Shown one piece after another: positions 17,135 to 26,020 of a stretch of DNA of 64,000 nt. The position numbers and the translations under genes are program-made. The stretch is from GJ-E10 sp035625725 (GTDB lineage Bacteria > Pseudomonadota > Gammaproteobacteria > Burkholderiales > Burkholderiaceae_F), in NCBI GenBank assembly GCA_035625725.1, contig DASPPB010000026.1, forward strand, positions 1 to 64,000, in the 5' to 3' direction. Under the pieces are notes generated by a model. The model worked only from the letters and a program-made list of their open reading frames with translations. It searched no databases and was not told the origin of the DNA. The number at the start of each line of letters is the position of its first letter. The stretch's first letter is position 1.

Positions 17135-17842
17135 ATGCTGAGCAAAATTGTCCGCATAGCGATTGCCGCGGCAACCCTGGGCGTCGTTTCCATTGCCTCC
17201 GCGCAGTACCCGCCGCAGATGAGCCACGCGGTGCAAATCGCGCAGGCTCGCCAGGCAAACGCTGCGTTGATGCATCAATACACGTGGAATAGCCGGACCG
17301 AAATCATTGTCGATGGAAAGGTGAAGGACATCCGCATAGAAGTCGTGCAGTTCGGGCCCTACGGGCAACTTCAACACACGCTTTTGAACGATCAACAGTC
17401 CAAGGGTATGTATTTGCCGACCCCTATCGGCTTCCTGCGCCGTTCGATCGCCGAGAACGAAAAGAAGGACCTGGAGCAGTTTCTTCAAGGTATGAAGCAG
17501 CTTCTGCAGCAGTACACGCTTCCGACTACCGGAAAGATTTACGACTTTCTCTCGACGGCGGTGCCGGCCGGTCCCGATGCGGACGGTAATTTCACGCTGA
17601 CGGGCTATAACGTTGTGCAGCCGGGTGACAGCATGACTATGGTCGTCAATGCCTGGACCAAGCAGCCGCGCCAGGTGACAGTTAACACAACGTTTCAGGG
17701 TGATGCAGTACAGCTCACGGCGACGTTTCAGACGGTTCCCGTGAGCGGACTTAACTACGCCGCGTTTGCCGAAGCAGATGTGCCGGCGAAGAACCTTTCT
17801 GTGCAAGTCCAAAATTACAACTACGCGCGGCTCGGCTACTGA
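17135..17842 (+). CDS. Exported protein of unknown function, 235 aa
   Basis: A clear signal peptide (MLSKIVRIAIAAATLGVVSIASA, cleaved before QYPPQM) and an AGGGGAGA ribosome binding site support the gene. The mature part has a helix-like opening (AVQIAQARQANAALMHQYTW), then RTEIIVDGKVKDIRIEVVQFGPYGQLQ, a charged helical stretch (RRSIAENEKKDLEQFLQGMKQLLQQY), and a beta-rich C-terminus with repeated VQL/VQV strands. The middle motif, a strand pair followed by phosphorylation-site-free helices, resembles outer-membrane-lipoprotein-sorting-like folds only loosely, so no function is given. Confidence 0.75.
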   Translation: MLSKIVRIAIAAATLGVVSIASAQYPPQMSHAVQIAQARQANAALMHQYTWNSRTEIIVDGKVKDIRIEVVQFGPYGQLQHTLLNDQQSKGMYLPTPIGFLRRSIAENEKKDLEQFLQGMKQLLQQYTLPTTGKIYDFLSTAVPAGPDADGNFTLTGYNVVQPGDSMTMVVNAWTKQPRQVTVNTTFQGDAVQLTATFQTVPVSGLNYAAFAEADVPAKNLSVQVQNYNYARLGY

Positions 17843-18275
17843 GGCGAGGGCATCGCCGGAGACAAGGGAAGCGTGGCGGGCGCTTTGCGGGGAGGAACAC
17901 CGACGGCCGCCACACTCTTCCCCGGGCGGACTGACTCTCGCCGTTGGTACTGCACCGAAGGCTCTTTGCATTTCAGAGCGTCTGGCGCCGTTCCGATAAC
18001 AGCATTGATGCGCTATTTCGGGTTCGAGTCGAAGGGCGAGAATTTGGGCCGTCCGCATACGCCGCGAACGGATCTGGCGGCCCTTCAGCGCAGAGCGCGC
18101 GGGCAACGCTAACGGCAGAGCAGCCGGGGCAAGTCGTTGGGCCATTTGCGGCGCTGACCCACGGGCTTCGCTGAGGAAGCGTCTGAAGCGGTGATCGGGG
18201 CAAATCCGCAACCGCGCGCGCTTTTGCGCGCGATCCGTGGAATCGGAAAACCTATGCCGGTTATCGCGCGACTCT
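17843..18275. other. Intergenic region between convergent genes, nothing recognised
   Basis: No protein-like frame, tRNA or clear terminator hairpin was seen. The sequence is GC-rich with short frames on both strands. Confidence 0.5.
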
Positions 18276-20435
18276 CTACCAGATCGTCACGCGTTTGTCC
18301 GGGGCCAGATACATTTTGTCGCCCGGCTTGACGCCAAATGCACCGTAAAAGGGCGCCAGATTGCTCTCGGGCAGCAGTCCGCGAAATTCCGCCGGCGAGT
18401 GGGGGTTGGATTTGATCCAGAGTATCGCCTGGTTTTCGCGCGTCTTGCTTCGCCAGACTTGTGCCCAGCCGATGAAGAATCTTTGGTCGCCGCTGAATCC
18501 GTCCATGACCGGCGCCTGCGCGCCGTCGAGCGAAAGGCGGTAGGCCCGGTACGCGATCGCGAGCCCGGCGTTATCCGCGATGTTCTCGCCCAAGGTTAGT
18601 TCCCCGTTGATCGGAAAGCCGGGTACCGGTGCATAGGCTGCGTACTGCTCGACAAGCGCATGGGTGCGCTCCCGGAACCGCGTGAGGTCCTGTTCCGTAA
18701 ACCAACCCGGTGTTCCGAGCAGTTTTCCGTCGCCGTCGTACTGACTGCCTTGATCATCGAAACCGTGACTGATCTCGTGCCCAATGACCGCACCGATACC
18801 ACCGTAATTTATCGCGTCGTCCGCGCGAGCGTTAAAGAAGGGCGGTCGCAAGATCGCGGCCGGAAAAACAATTTCGTTCATTTCGGGGTTGTAGTACGCA
18901 TTGACCGTCTGCGGCGTCATCTCCCACTCCCCGCGATCGACAGGCCGCCCGAGCTTACGCAGCTCGCGGTCAAATTCGAAGGCGCGCGCTCGCAGAACAT
19001 TGCCCAGCAGATCGCCGCGCTCGATCCGCAAAGCGCTGTAATCGCGCCACTTGGCCGGATAGCCGATCTTGGTCGCAAATTTGGCGAGTTTTTCCTGAGC
19101 CCTTTGTCGCGTCACCGGACCCATCCATTCCATCGACCCGATAGCGGTCTTACACGCCTCCAATAGATTTTTTACCAGCCGGTCCATGCGGTCTTTGGCT
19201 TGCGGCGGGAAGAATTCATCTACGTAGAGCCTGCCCAACGCCTCGCCAATCGACTGATCCACGAGTCGGATTGCGCGTTTCCATCGGGGTTCGTCTTGCT
19301 CCGTGCCACGCAACACCTTGCCATAGAAGGAAAAATCCTCGTCGACGAAGTTCTTGCTCAGGTAGGGAGCGAGATCGCTGACCAAGTGCCAACGCAAATA
19401 GGCTTTCCACACATCAAGCGGTGTATCGCGCAACACCGAGTTGAGCCCTTCGAAATAGCTCGGTTGAGCGACGAGAACGAAGTCGGTTCGCGTGCCAATG
19501 CCATTTCCCTCAAGGTAAGTCGCCCAGTTAAAGTCGGCGACAAGAGACGCAAGCTCTCCAAAGGAGAGCTTGTTGTAGGTCTTGACCGGATCGCGATTCT
19601 GGACTTTGGTCCACTGAATCCGTGCAAGGGCTGTCTCCAAGGCGAGCACGTCTTTTGCATTTTGTGCCGCCGCCGGATCTCCCACCAGCGCCAACATCTT
19701 GGCAACGTGCGCCTCGTACTGGCCGCGTATTGCGACGAACTTCTCGTTGTTCAGCAGGTAGTAATCTCGATCCGGGAGACTCAGTCCACCTTGGCGGAGC
19801 TCGAACGCGTAGCGCGTCGGGTCCTTTGCATCCAAATGAACCCGCGGCACAAAGCCTGCCGAAATCCCGAGCTTGTGGAACCGGGCGAGCAACGGGGCGA
19901 TATCGGCCTTGTCGCGCAGTGTCTCGATTTCCGCAAGCTGCGCGCCGAGCGGTTTTGCGTTGAGTTGTTCCAGCGCCGACTCATCCATGAAGCTCGCATA
20001 CAGATCGGCGACTTTGCGATCTTGGGGTTCGGCTGGGCTGGCCACCGATTGAAGTTTCTCGATAATGCTGCGCAGCTCGCTAAGCGTCTCGTCCCGCAGT
20101 TCGACGAAGGATCCATAGCTGCTTTTGTCGGCCGGAATATCCGTTGACTCGAGCCATTTGCCGTTTACGTACCGGTAAAAATCGTCCTGCGGGCGGACGG
20201 ATTTGTCGAAATATTGCAGTTCAACACCCGAAATCAGCGGCACCGACACCGGCCTTGGCTGCAACGGGGCGGTGTCATGCGCATGCGCGAGGGCGCTCGC
20301 GGTGCAGAGCGCCGTCGCGCATGCCGCGAGACAGAATTGCCTGGGTTTCGATCGGGGACGCCGTCGATGGCGACCGAAGACGTTCGCCTCCCAGAACGAC
20401 CGCTTTGCGAGGGAAAGCCCTGCTCTTTCGATCAC
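18276..20435 (-). CDS. M13-family zinc metallopeptidase (neprilysin/PepO-like), 719 aa
   Basis: The product is an exported oligopeptidase. After an Arg-rich start and a hydrophobic signal segment (FCLAACATALCTASALAHAH) comes the M13 N-terminal domain (DFYRYVNGKWLEST). The catalytic domain has NAYYNPEMNEIVFPAAIL, the zinc site VIGHEISHGFDDQGSQYD (HExxH), the third-ligand motif GENIADNAG, and the invariant C-terminal Trp of VTIW. The length and order match the family. The start is uncertain: the frame is open to 20672 but that would overlap the upstream hydrolase; GTG at 20435 is the first start downstream of it. It follows the dienelactone hydrolase gene on the same strand by 49 bases. Confidence 0.9.
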   Translation of the reverse strand: MIERAGLSLAKRSFWEANVFGRHRRRPRSKPRQFCLAACATALCTASALAHAHDTAPLQPRPVSVPLISGVELQYFDKSVRPQDDFYRYVNGKWLESTDIPADKSSYGSFVELRDETLSELRSIIEKLQSVASPAEPQDRKVADLYASFMDESALEQLNAKPLGAQLAEIETLRDKADIAPLLARFHKLGISAGFVPRVHLDAKDPTRYAFELRQGGLSLPDRDYYLLNNEKFVAIRGQYEAHVAKMLALVGDPAAAQNAKDVLALETALARIQWTKVQNRDPVKTYNKLSFGELASLVADFNWATYLEGNGIGTRTDFVLVAQPSYFEGLNSVLRDTPLDVWKAYLRWHLVSDLAPYLSKNFVDEDFSFYGKVLRGTEQDEPRWKRAIRLVDQSIGEALGRLYVDEFFPPQAKDRMDRLVKNLLEACKTAIGSMEWMGPVTRQRAQEKLAKFATKIGYPAKWRDYSALRIERGDLLGNVLRARAFEFDRELRKLGRPVDRGEWEMTPQTVNAYYNPEMNEIVFPAAILRPPFFNARADDAINYGGIGAVIGHEISHGFDDQGSQYDGDGKLLGTPGWFTEQDLTRFRERTHALVEQYAAYAPVPGFPINGELTLGENIADNAGLAIAYRAYRLSLDGAQAPVMDGFSGDQRFFIGWAQVWRSKTRENQAILWIKSNPHSPAEFRGLLPESNLAPFYGAFGVKPGDKMYLAPDKRVTIW

Positions 20436-20484
20436 CGAGGTTCTCGGTTTCGGCGGGCAAGTTCGCGGCGGGTGCGACCGCCGC

Positions 20485-21177
20485 TTAACCCAGCGAGCGA
20501 CCGAAAAAGCGCAAAGTTCGGTCCCACGCCTGTTGCGCCCAGACCGGGTCGTACTGGGTTGCGGGGATGCGCCCCGGTCCCACGGCGGTCTCGTTGGCAA
20601 ACGCATGATGCGCGAGATAACGATGAAACTCGAATTTGACGCCTGCCTCGTGCAGCTTCTTCTCCAGGGCATCCACCGTAGCGATCGGGAAGAATTGGTC
20701 CTGGGTGCCCCAGTGCGCTAAAAGCGGAACCTTGATTTTTTTCGCATCGATGTTTTCCGGGGACGGGTAGCCATACCAGACTACGGCCGCGTCGATTTCC
20801 GGGGCGTTGCACAGCGCAAGCAGGGCAAGCGCGCCGCCCATGCAAAACCCCGTGATGCCGACCTTGCCGGTGCGTGCCTTCAAGAACTGCACCGCCCCGC
20901 GCGCGTCTTGCGTTGCCGCGTCGCCAAAATTCAGACCGGTCATGAGATGATTTGCCTCTTCGGCTTCGACGGTGGACTTACCCCGATACAGATCGGGCAC
21001 GAGAGCGACGTAGCCCGCACTCGCAAGACGGTTCGCCACGCTGCGGATCTGCTCGTTGATTCCCCACCACTCTTGAATGACGACGATGCCCGGTGCACCC
21101 GCGGCTTGTTTCGGTTCGGCCAGATAACCCTGCAAAGTTTGCCCATCCGGGCGCTTGAAACTCACGGTCGTTCCCAT
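20485..21177 (-). CDS. Dienelactone hydrolase family protein, 230 aa
   Basis: An alpha/beta hydrolase with the dienelactone hydrolase triad: nucleophile Cys in GFCMGG (about residue 117), Asp in WGTQDQFFP and His in YLAHHAFAN. The N-terminus reads VVIQEWWGINEQIR, the family's substrate-pocket segment. These enzymes hydrolyse cyclic esters such as dienelactone or act more generally as carboxymethylenebutenolidases. The ATG at 21177 follows GAAGGAGC at a good distance, which settles the start. It probably shares a transcript with the downstream metallopeptidase. No ring-cleavage genes are nearby, so the natural substrate is open. Confidence 0.87.
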   Translation of the reverse strand: MGTTVSFKRPDGQTLQGYLAEPKQAAGAPGIVVIQEWWGINEQIRSVANRLASAGYVALVPDLYRGKSTVEAEEANHLMTGLNFGDAATQDARGAVQFLKARTGKVGITGFCMGGALALLALCNAPEIDAAVVWYGYPSPENIDAKKIKVPLLAHWGTQDQFFPIATVDALEKKLHEAGVKFEFHRYLAHHAFANETAVGPGRIPATQYDPVWAQQAWDRTLRFFGRSLG

Positions 21178-21655
21178 CTTTTTAGCTCCTTCCCCCGCCT
21201 CACTGTCAAACAGACCATTGCGCGCTCGTGCGCCGAAGGCCGCAGGACTTCTCAGTTGCCGTGGACTCGGCGGCGTGAACCGCTCGCTGCGGCCATTGTA
21301 TGCGCCCGTGGGTGCCACGACCGTCCTGAATGCGCGAGAAGTGGGGCCGGCGGCTCGTGCGAGCGTTTTGGGGATGGGTCGCCAAGTGCAACCCGAAAAA
21401 CAGGTGGACATGCGCTGTGTGCGGCGCCGGAGTGTCGTGCTCGGAAGTTCCTGCGGGACGGGGGAATCGGGTCGTGCGCGCTCCGAGACCCGGATAAGCA
21501 ACTTGTTGCACCGTCAGATTCGTGTTACATGACGCATGGAGTGAGCGGGGGATTGGCTTCATGCGGAAAACAGGCGTGGTTCCGGCCATCATGGAGCTTG
21601 CATGTCCGAAGGCTGACCTAGGACCCGAGCCTTTACGTTGGCGAGAGCGCGAATC
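21178..21655. other. Divergent promoter region with a possible 38-codon upstream frame
   Basis: This separates the hydrolase gene (minus) from the wax ester synthase gene (plus). A 38-codon plus-strand frame starts with ATG at 21561, 9 bases after GGGGGA, and its TGA at 21675-21677 overlaps an alternative ATG (21674) of the synthase gene. This could be a translationally coupled leader, but nothing in the peptide is recognisable. No FNR-type box was seen here. Confidence 0.4.
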
Positions 21656-23167
21656 ATGGCAAGAAGCCAAAGAATGAACCCGGTCGACATCACCTGGCTG
21701 CGGATGGATCGACCCGCAAATTTGATGACGATTGTCGGCGTGCTCGCCCTTGCGGGCCCAATTGACGTTAAGCGTCTGGAAGCGACGCTGGCTAAGCGCA
21801 TGCTGTCGTTTGACCGGTTCCGGCAGCGTGTGGAGACCCACGCTGGCGATTTCTGGTGGTGCGAGGATCCGCATTTCGAGATCGGTCATCACATCAAGCG
21901 CGCGCGTCTGCCCGACGCCGCTGGCAAAAGCGAGTTGCAGCGCTTCGTTGCCGAACTTGCGGCGCGGCCGCTCGACCGAGCGCACCCGTTGTGGGACTTT
22001 CACATTGTCGAGGATTACGAAAATGGTGCGGCCGTGGTCGCCCGATTCCATCACGCGATCGCGGACGGCATCGCGCTCGTCAATGTCTTGCTCTCCCTGA
22101 CCGACGAGCGTCCCGACGCGCCCATGGTGCAACGCAAATCGCGCGTCGATAAAGCCACAATGCAGAGCAACGCGTGGGAGGAGAACTTCGGGTTTGCCGG
22201 CCGCTTCGTGGGTGCTGGAATTCGCGTTTCGGACGATGCCTGGAAGGCATCGCTGGATCTCGCATCGCACCCAAGCCGGGCCGTGGATTATGTTCGAGCG
22301 GGAACCGGAGTTGCGGGCGAACTCGCCTATCTGCTCTTTATGCCCACCGACACTCCGACTCGCCTCAAGGGTGTGCCGGTGGGCGACAAGCGCGTCGCTT
22401 GGACAGACCCGATCCCGCTGCCCGAAGTCAAGGCAGTTAGTCGAGTACTGGGTTGCTCGGTCAACGATATGCTCTTGGCTGCCGTCGCCGGTGCCGTTGG
22501 AGGTTACCTGAAGGAAAAAGGTGACCCTACGGAAGGAGTCGAAATTCGAACTCTGATACCGATAAATCTTCGGCCACCGGGCGGTGGCGATGAACTTGGA
22601 AACCGGTTTGGCATCATTGCGGTCGAGTTGCCGGTGGGTCTTGCCAGTCCGCTCGAGCGTCTCTACGAAATCCGCCGTCGCATGCAGACGCTCAAGACCT
22701 CGTACGAACCGGTCGTTACCCTCGGACTGTTTGCAGTCCTTGGCTACGCTCCGCAGATCGTTCAGGACCGACTTTTCGATTTGCTGCTGAGTCGCGCCAC
22801 GGCGGTCATGACAAACGTGCCGGGACCCCAAAAACCGCTGTTCCTGGCGGGATCCGAACTCGAACAAGTCATTTTCTGGGTGCCACAGTCGGGCAACATC
22901 GGTGTGGGGGTCTCCATCCTGTCGTTCAACGAAAAGGTACATTTTGGCCTAATAACGGATGCGGCCCTGATCCCTGACCCGGAGGCCATCATCGACCGAT
23001 TTGCACCGGAGTTCGAGCGTCTGCTCTATTTCGTCCTTATGGGCGCTTGGGCCGAAGGCAACGTGGTTGGTGGGGGTTCAGAATCTGCGATGCCCGCGCG
23101 CGGTTCCCGTGCAAAACGCGCGACGCGGCGCCGGGCTCCCGGCAAGCGCATCCGCGCTTCCACGTAA
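21656..23167 (+). CDS. Wax ester synthase/acyl-CoA:diacylglycerol acyltransferase (WS/DGAT), 503 aa
   Basis: This enzyme joins acyl-CoA to a fatty alcohol or diacylglycerol, giving wax esters or triacylglycerol for storage. The start NPVDITWLRMDRPANLMTI matches the family N-terminus. The catalytic motif HHAIADG (HHxxxDG) is near residue 131, and the family block PLWDFHIVEDY precedes it. The C-terminal half has NDMLLAAVAGAVGGYL, PINLRPP and NVPGPQKPLFLAG. The tail is very basic (RAKRATRRRAPGKRIR). ATG 21656 is annotated; ATG 21674, overlapping a short upstream frame, is also plausible. With the acyl-CoA reductase at 26021 it completes a fatty-alcohol to wax-ester route. Confidence 0.92.
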   Translation: MARSQRMNPVDITWLRMDRPANLMTIVGVLALAGPIDVKRLEATLAKRMLSFDRFRQRVETHAGDFWWCEDPHFEIGHHIKRARLPDAAGKSELQRFVAELAARPLDRAHPLWDFHIVEDYENGAAVVARFHHAIADGIALVNVLLSLTDERPDAPMVQRKSRVDKATMQSNAWEENFGFAGRFVGAGIRVSDDAWKASLDLASHPSRAVDYVRAGTGVAGELAYLLFMPTDTPTRLKGVPVGDKRVAWTDPIPLPEVKAVSRVLGCSVNDMLLAAVAGAVGGYLKEKGDPTEGVEIRTLIPINLRPPGGGDELGNRFGIIAVELPVGLASPLERLYEIRRRMQTLKTSYEPVVTLGLFAVLGYAPQIVQDRLFDLLLSRATAVMTNVPGPQKPLFLAGSELEQVIFWVPQSGNIGVGVSILSFNEKVHFGLITDAALIPDPEAIIDRFAPEFERLLYFVLMGAWAEGNVVGGGSESAMPARGSRAKRATRRRAPGKRIRAST

Positions 23168-24019
23168 TCAATGGCTGAGTTCGGTCTTCGCGAGCTCTAC
23201 GTCGAGCCGCTCCATCGCGTCGGCGGCTTTACACTTCGCGGCCTCCTCGTAGAGACTGGTTGCGCGTGCAAGCTTTGCCTGGCCAAATAACATCGCGAGT
23301 CCGTTGGCGTATTCGATGCGCGCAATGGCCGAGCCCGGATTGAGTTTGAGTGCGGTCTCGAAGTGCTTGATTGCCTCATCGCGGCTCGCGCCATATGTCA
23401 GGGCGCCGAGCGCCGCTCCGACCTTATTGATGACTTCGGCGTGATAAGCCCCCATCGCAATGTGCGCATCGGCGTGGTGCGGCTCCAGACGAATCGCCTG
23501 CTCCAGGCTGTTTTTGACCTTCCCGCCCAGACCTTGGGCCAGCGCCTTTACGACGGAAATCCCCTGACTATATCGACCGAGGGCCTGCGCGTGAAAGTAC
23601 CAGGCGTTGGCCAGTGATTTGACATGGGTAATGAGCCATTCGGCCCTGCGGGCGGACTCCAGAAACAGCGCGAGCTTGGCCGCATCGCCGCTTTCCAAAT
23701 ACGTCGCGTAAATGTTGGCTGCCTTGTTCGCGACGCTGTAGCCAAGCGGACCGACGGCCAAGCCGAGCTCAACGGCGCGTCCGAAGGCGCCGCGATGGTA
23801 GGCACGCCATGCATCCTCGAGCTTGGAGGCGGCCTGCTCCAGGGAACCCGAGGGTGCGACTTCGGGGCATAACTCGACCAACTTTTTTAATTCGCCAACC
23901 GCCGGATAGGGTTCGCGATCTCCCTGATGGAGTCGAGCCCAATTTGCCTTGAGGCGAGCGCCCGCATATTCGTAGGATGGGTCCTCATATGGAAAGGGCT
24001 TCCAGCGCGTTTTGGCCAT
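23168..24019 (-). CDS. TPR-repeat protein, 283 aa
   Basis: The C-terminal half has tetratricopeptide helices: NSLEQAIRLEPHHADAHIAMGAYH and DEAIKHFETALKLNPGSAIARIEYA, each with the typical A-x-x-x-Y/P pattern, then ARATSLYEEAAKC. The N-terminal part is helical with a WARLHQGDREPYPAV segment. No signal peptide is visible, so it is probably a cytoplasmic adaptor. It lies 13 bases downstream of the patatin gene on the same strand and is likely co-transcribed with it. Its stop codon directly abuts the stop of the wax ester synthase gene. It may serve as a protein-interaction partner for lipid-body proteins (inference). Confidence 0.75.
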   Translation of the reverse strand: MAKTRWKPFPYEDPSYEYAGARLKANWARLHQGDREPYPAVGELKKLVELCPEVAPSGSLEQAASKLEDAWRAYHRGAFGRAVELGLAVGPLGYSVANKAANIYATYLESGDAAKLALFLESARRAEWLITHVKSLANAWYFHAQALGRYSQGISVVKALAQGLGGKVKNSLEQAIRLEPHHADAHIAMGAYHAEVINKVGAALGALTYGASRDEAIKHFETALKLNPGSAIARIEYANGLAMLFGQAKLARATSLYEEAAKCKAADAMERLDVELAKTELSH

Positions 24020-24032
24020 GGTGCGACCCCCC

Positions 24033-25277
24033 TCAAGCCGAGTGCCGCTCGGCTGCGCGTGTCGCGCAACGTTTGATGAGACTATCGAGCTGATCGAGCG
24101 TCTCATCGAGTTTGCGTGTGGTCAGTCTTATACCGCTAGCGGAACGTCGGCGCTTCGCATTTCCGTGCGGCAGCAGTGTCCTGTCTTCATCCGCAAGCAC
24201 CGGGCCGTTGATCCGGATGCCGTGTCGGCGGAGGACCTTGCCCAGTTCGCTGCGCCGCCGGCGCAGATCCTCGCGCGTGCGCTGGTAGGCATGTTCGCAA
24301 AGGCGCCGTCGGTCCGAGTAGCTGAACACGTTGGTGAAAAACATTTCGACGTCGTCACGTTCCGGCTGGAACAACACGATATCGGCGTTTGGGTATTCCT
24401 TGCGGTAACGCTCCATGCCCGTTTGCATGCGCGAGTAAATGAGCGTACGGAACGTCTGTGACATGATGGACGGCAATCCCCCCTGGACGACCGACGTCGC
24501 CCTGCGGTGCATGCGACTCGCCGCCAGCCTCGCATCGAAGGGAACCAATGGGTTTACGCAAAATAGCAATCTGGCTCCCGCGCGCAGGCCCACGGAAGCG
24601 TGCAGCGTCTTGGTAAGGGCGCCATCGACGTAGTAGCGCCCGCCGATCTCCACGGGCGGGAAAAGACCGGGGAGCGCTGCACTGGCCTGGACGGCACGCG
24701 CAATTGGCACGTCGTCCCAGCCTGGTGCTCCGAAGGGCACCGAGGCCCCGGTGTCGATATCTGTTGCGACCAGGAACAGCTTGTGTTTGAGCTGGCGGAA
24801 ATCGTTCGTTCTCGACGGGACGTTGAGCAACCGTGTCAGGTAGTCGCCGACTCCGGCGTTGTCGAATACCCCCGCAGGAAGCGCCCGCGCCAACCGCCCG
24901 AAGGATTCAATAAAGCCGGTTGAGCCACCCCGCTGCAGGTAGTCGCGAACCGCCGGAGCCAGCAGCCACGGTATCGAAGCGAATCGGTTCGCGTATTCGG
25001 CAAAGGCGGGGTGCAACAACAAATCGGGCTCGAACGGATCGTCGGCAAGGTCGCTTTCGATAAACATCTGGTGCATCGACCTTGCCGATATGCCGTTGGC
25101 AAGCCCGGCCGCAATAAACCCGCCGGAGCTCACCCCCACGTACACGCCGCAGTCGGTCAGATCGAGCCCGTCGAGCGCCTCCTCGACCGCCAGGAGGGCG
25201 CCGATTTCATAGATTGCGCCTAGCGGTCCCCCGCCGGCCAGCGCAATTCCTCGCGACGCCTTGGCGATTGATGCCAC
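24033..25277 (-). CDS. Patatin-like phospholipase, 414 aa
   Basis: This is a Ser-Asp dyad acyl hydrolase. The oxyanion-hole loop GGGPLGA is at residues 15-21, the nucleophile elbow GVSSGG puts the Ser at residue 50, and the dyad Asp is in YYVDGALT near residue 218. Downstream is a long C-terminal extension with NADIVLFQPERDDVEMFFTNVFSYSDRRRLCEHAY and a basic, probably coiled-coil end. It could release fatty acids from triacylglycerol, phospholipid or PHA-granule surfaces; patatin-domain proteins occur as PHB depolymerases in Ralstonia. Its location between wax ester synthase and phasin favours a storage-lipid role. No signal peptide is present. Confidence 0.86.
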   Translation of the reverse strand: MASIAKASRGIALAGGGPLGAIYEIGALLAVEEALDGLDLTDCGVYVGVSSGGFIAAGLANGISARSMHQMFIESDLADDPFEPDLLLHPAFAEYANRFASIPWLLAPAVRDYLQRGGSTGFIESFGRLARALPAGVFDNAGVGDYLTRLLNVPSRTNDFRQLKHKLFLVATDIDTGASVPFGAPGWDDVPIARAVQASAALPGLFPPVEIGGRYYVDGALTKTLHASVGLRAGARLLFCVNPLVPFDARLAASRMHRRATSVVQGGLPSIMSQTFRTLIYSRMQTGMERYRKEYPNADIVLFQPERDDVEMFFTNVFSYSDRRRLCEHAYQRTREDLRRRRSELGKVLRRHGIRINGPVLADEDRTLLPHGNAKRRRSASGIRLTTRKLDETLDQLDSLIKRCATRAAERHSA

Positions 25278-25368
25278 CTTCTACGTTCTCAAGGGCCGCA
25301 CCAAACCGTTGCCTGGCCGCCGCACGGGCCGGAATGGCGCTGGGGTGCTACGAACGGTTTTCCGTTTT

Positions 25369-25815
25369 TCAGGCGCGTTTGGCGGTCGACGTGCGTCGAG
25401 TACGCCGTGGCCGCGCACCCATGCTTTCCGAGAGCTTCTTCGTGACCGCGGTCAGTTCCGCGACGCGCTGCGAGAGGGTGTCCAAATCCTTGCGGGTCGG
25501 AACGCTCAGGGCGTGCAGCGCACGGGCAACGCGGTCCTCAAAAACGCGCTCCATTTGATCCCACGAAACCTGGCCCCAGGTTTTGGTGGCTTTGTCCTTG
25601 ATACCACCGAAAGCCTCTTCGGCAGTCTTCTTGGCCTGCTTGTGAATCGCCTGGCCTTCCTCGACTAGCAGATCGAAAATCTTGGTTCCTTCCTTCTGCG
25701 TCTTGGCAAAGGCGCCCAACCCTGCAAGCCATATCTGATTTGCCGACTCACGAATCGCCGACGCCAATTGCCCCTCTCCGCCTGTTTGCGCCAATTCCTT
25801 TAATCTTCTGGCCAT
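25369..25815 (-). CDS. Polyhydroxyalkanoate granule-associated protein (PhaI/PhaF-type phasin), 148 aa
   Basis: The protein has the phasin helix IWLAGLGAFAKTQKEGTKIFDLLVEEG (key elements WLAGLGAF, KIFDLL) followed by a heptad-like region (EDRVARALHALSVPTRKDLDTLSQRVAELTAVTKKL) and a short basic tail ending RRTRRTSTAKRA. This is the PhaI/PhaF order, with the tail much shorter than the histone-like tail of PhaF. It coats PHA or lipid granules. The ATG at 25815 follows GAGGAGAGG. A perfect FNR-type box lies 74 bases upstream (25889-25902) and a TATATC/TATCAT -10-like element near 25843-25850, so low-oxygen control is likely. It is divergent from the fatty acyl-CoA reductase gene. Confidence 0.88.
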   Translation of the reverse strand: MARRLKELAQTGGEGQLASAIRESANQIWLAGLGAFAKTQKEGTKIFDLLVEEGQAIHKQAKKTAEEAFGGIKDKATKTWGQVSWDQMERVFEDRVARALHALSVPTRKDLDTLSQRVAELTAVTKKLSESMGARPRRTRRTSTAKRA

Positions 25816-25888
25816 GGTGACCTCTCCTCTAACAAATAAGTCATGATATACCACGGATTGACTTCTTGAGCGCCCCGCGTGGAGCTCG

Positions 25889-25902
25889 TTGACGAAAATC
25901 AA
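25889..25902. promoter_or_regulatory. FNR/Anr-type operator between phasin and acyl-CoA reductase genes
   Basis: TTGACGAAAATCAA matches the FNR-family consensus TTGAY-N4-ATCAA with no mismatch. It lies 74 bases before the phasin ATG and 119 before the reductase ATG. On the phasin side, a -10-like TATATC lies 38 bases beyond the box, so the box is near the class I position. The reverse complement of the same 14-mer occurs at 42012-42025. Confidence 0.7.
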
Positions 25903-26020
25903 CGCGGTCCATAGGACGGGCCCTATTCTGAATTTCGAGTAATGCCGCAGTCCCGCAACGGGGCCTCGAGGCGGCAAAACCGTGACGCTGAGGCGTCGCG
26001 ATGATTCCGGAGCGGCAACC

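Noticed and set aside
18001..18060. tRNA-like T-loop sequence GGGTTCGAGTC
   Set aside because: No acceptor, D or anticodon stem can be formed around it; no tRNA was found elsewhere.
16676..18211. 511-aa minus-strand frame
   Set aside because: Antisense to the acetyltransferase-like and exported-protein genes; composition is Arg/His-rich without domain features.
21206..22942. 578-aa minus-strand frame
   Set aside because: Antisense to the wax ester synthase gene, which has clear catalytic motifs.
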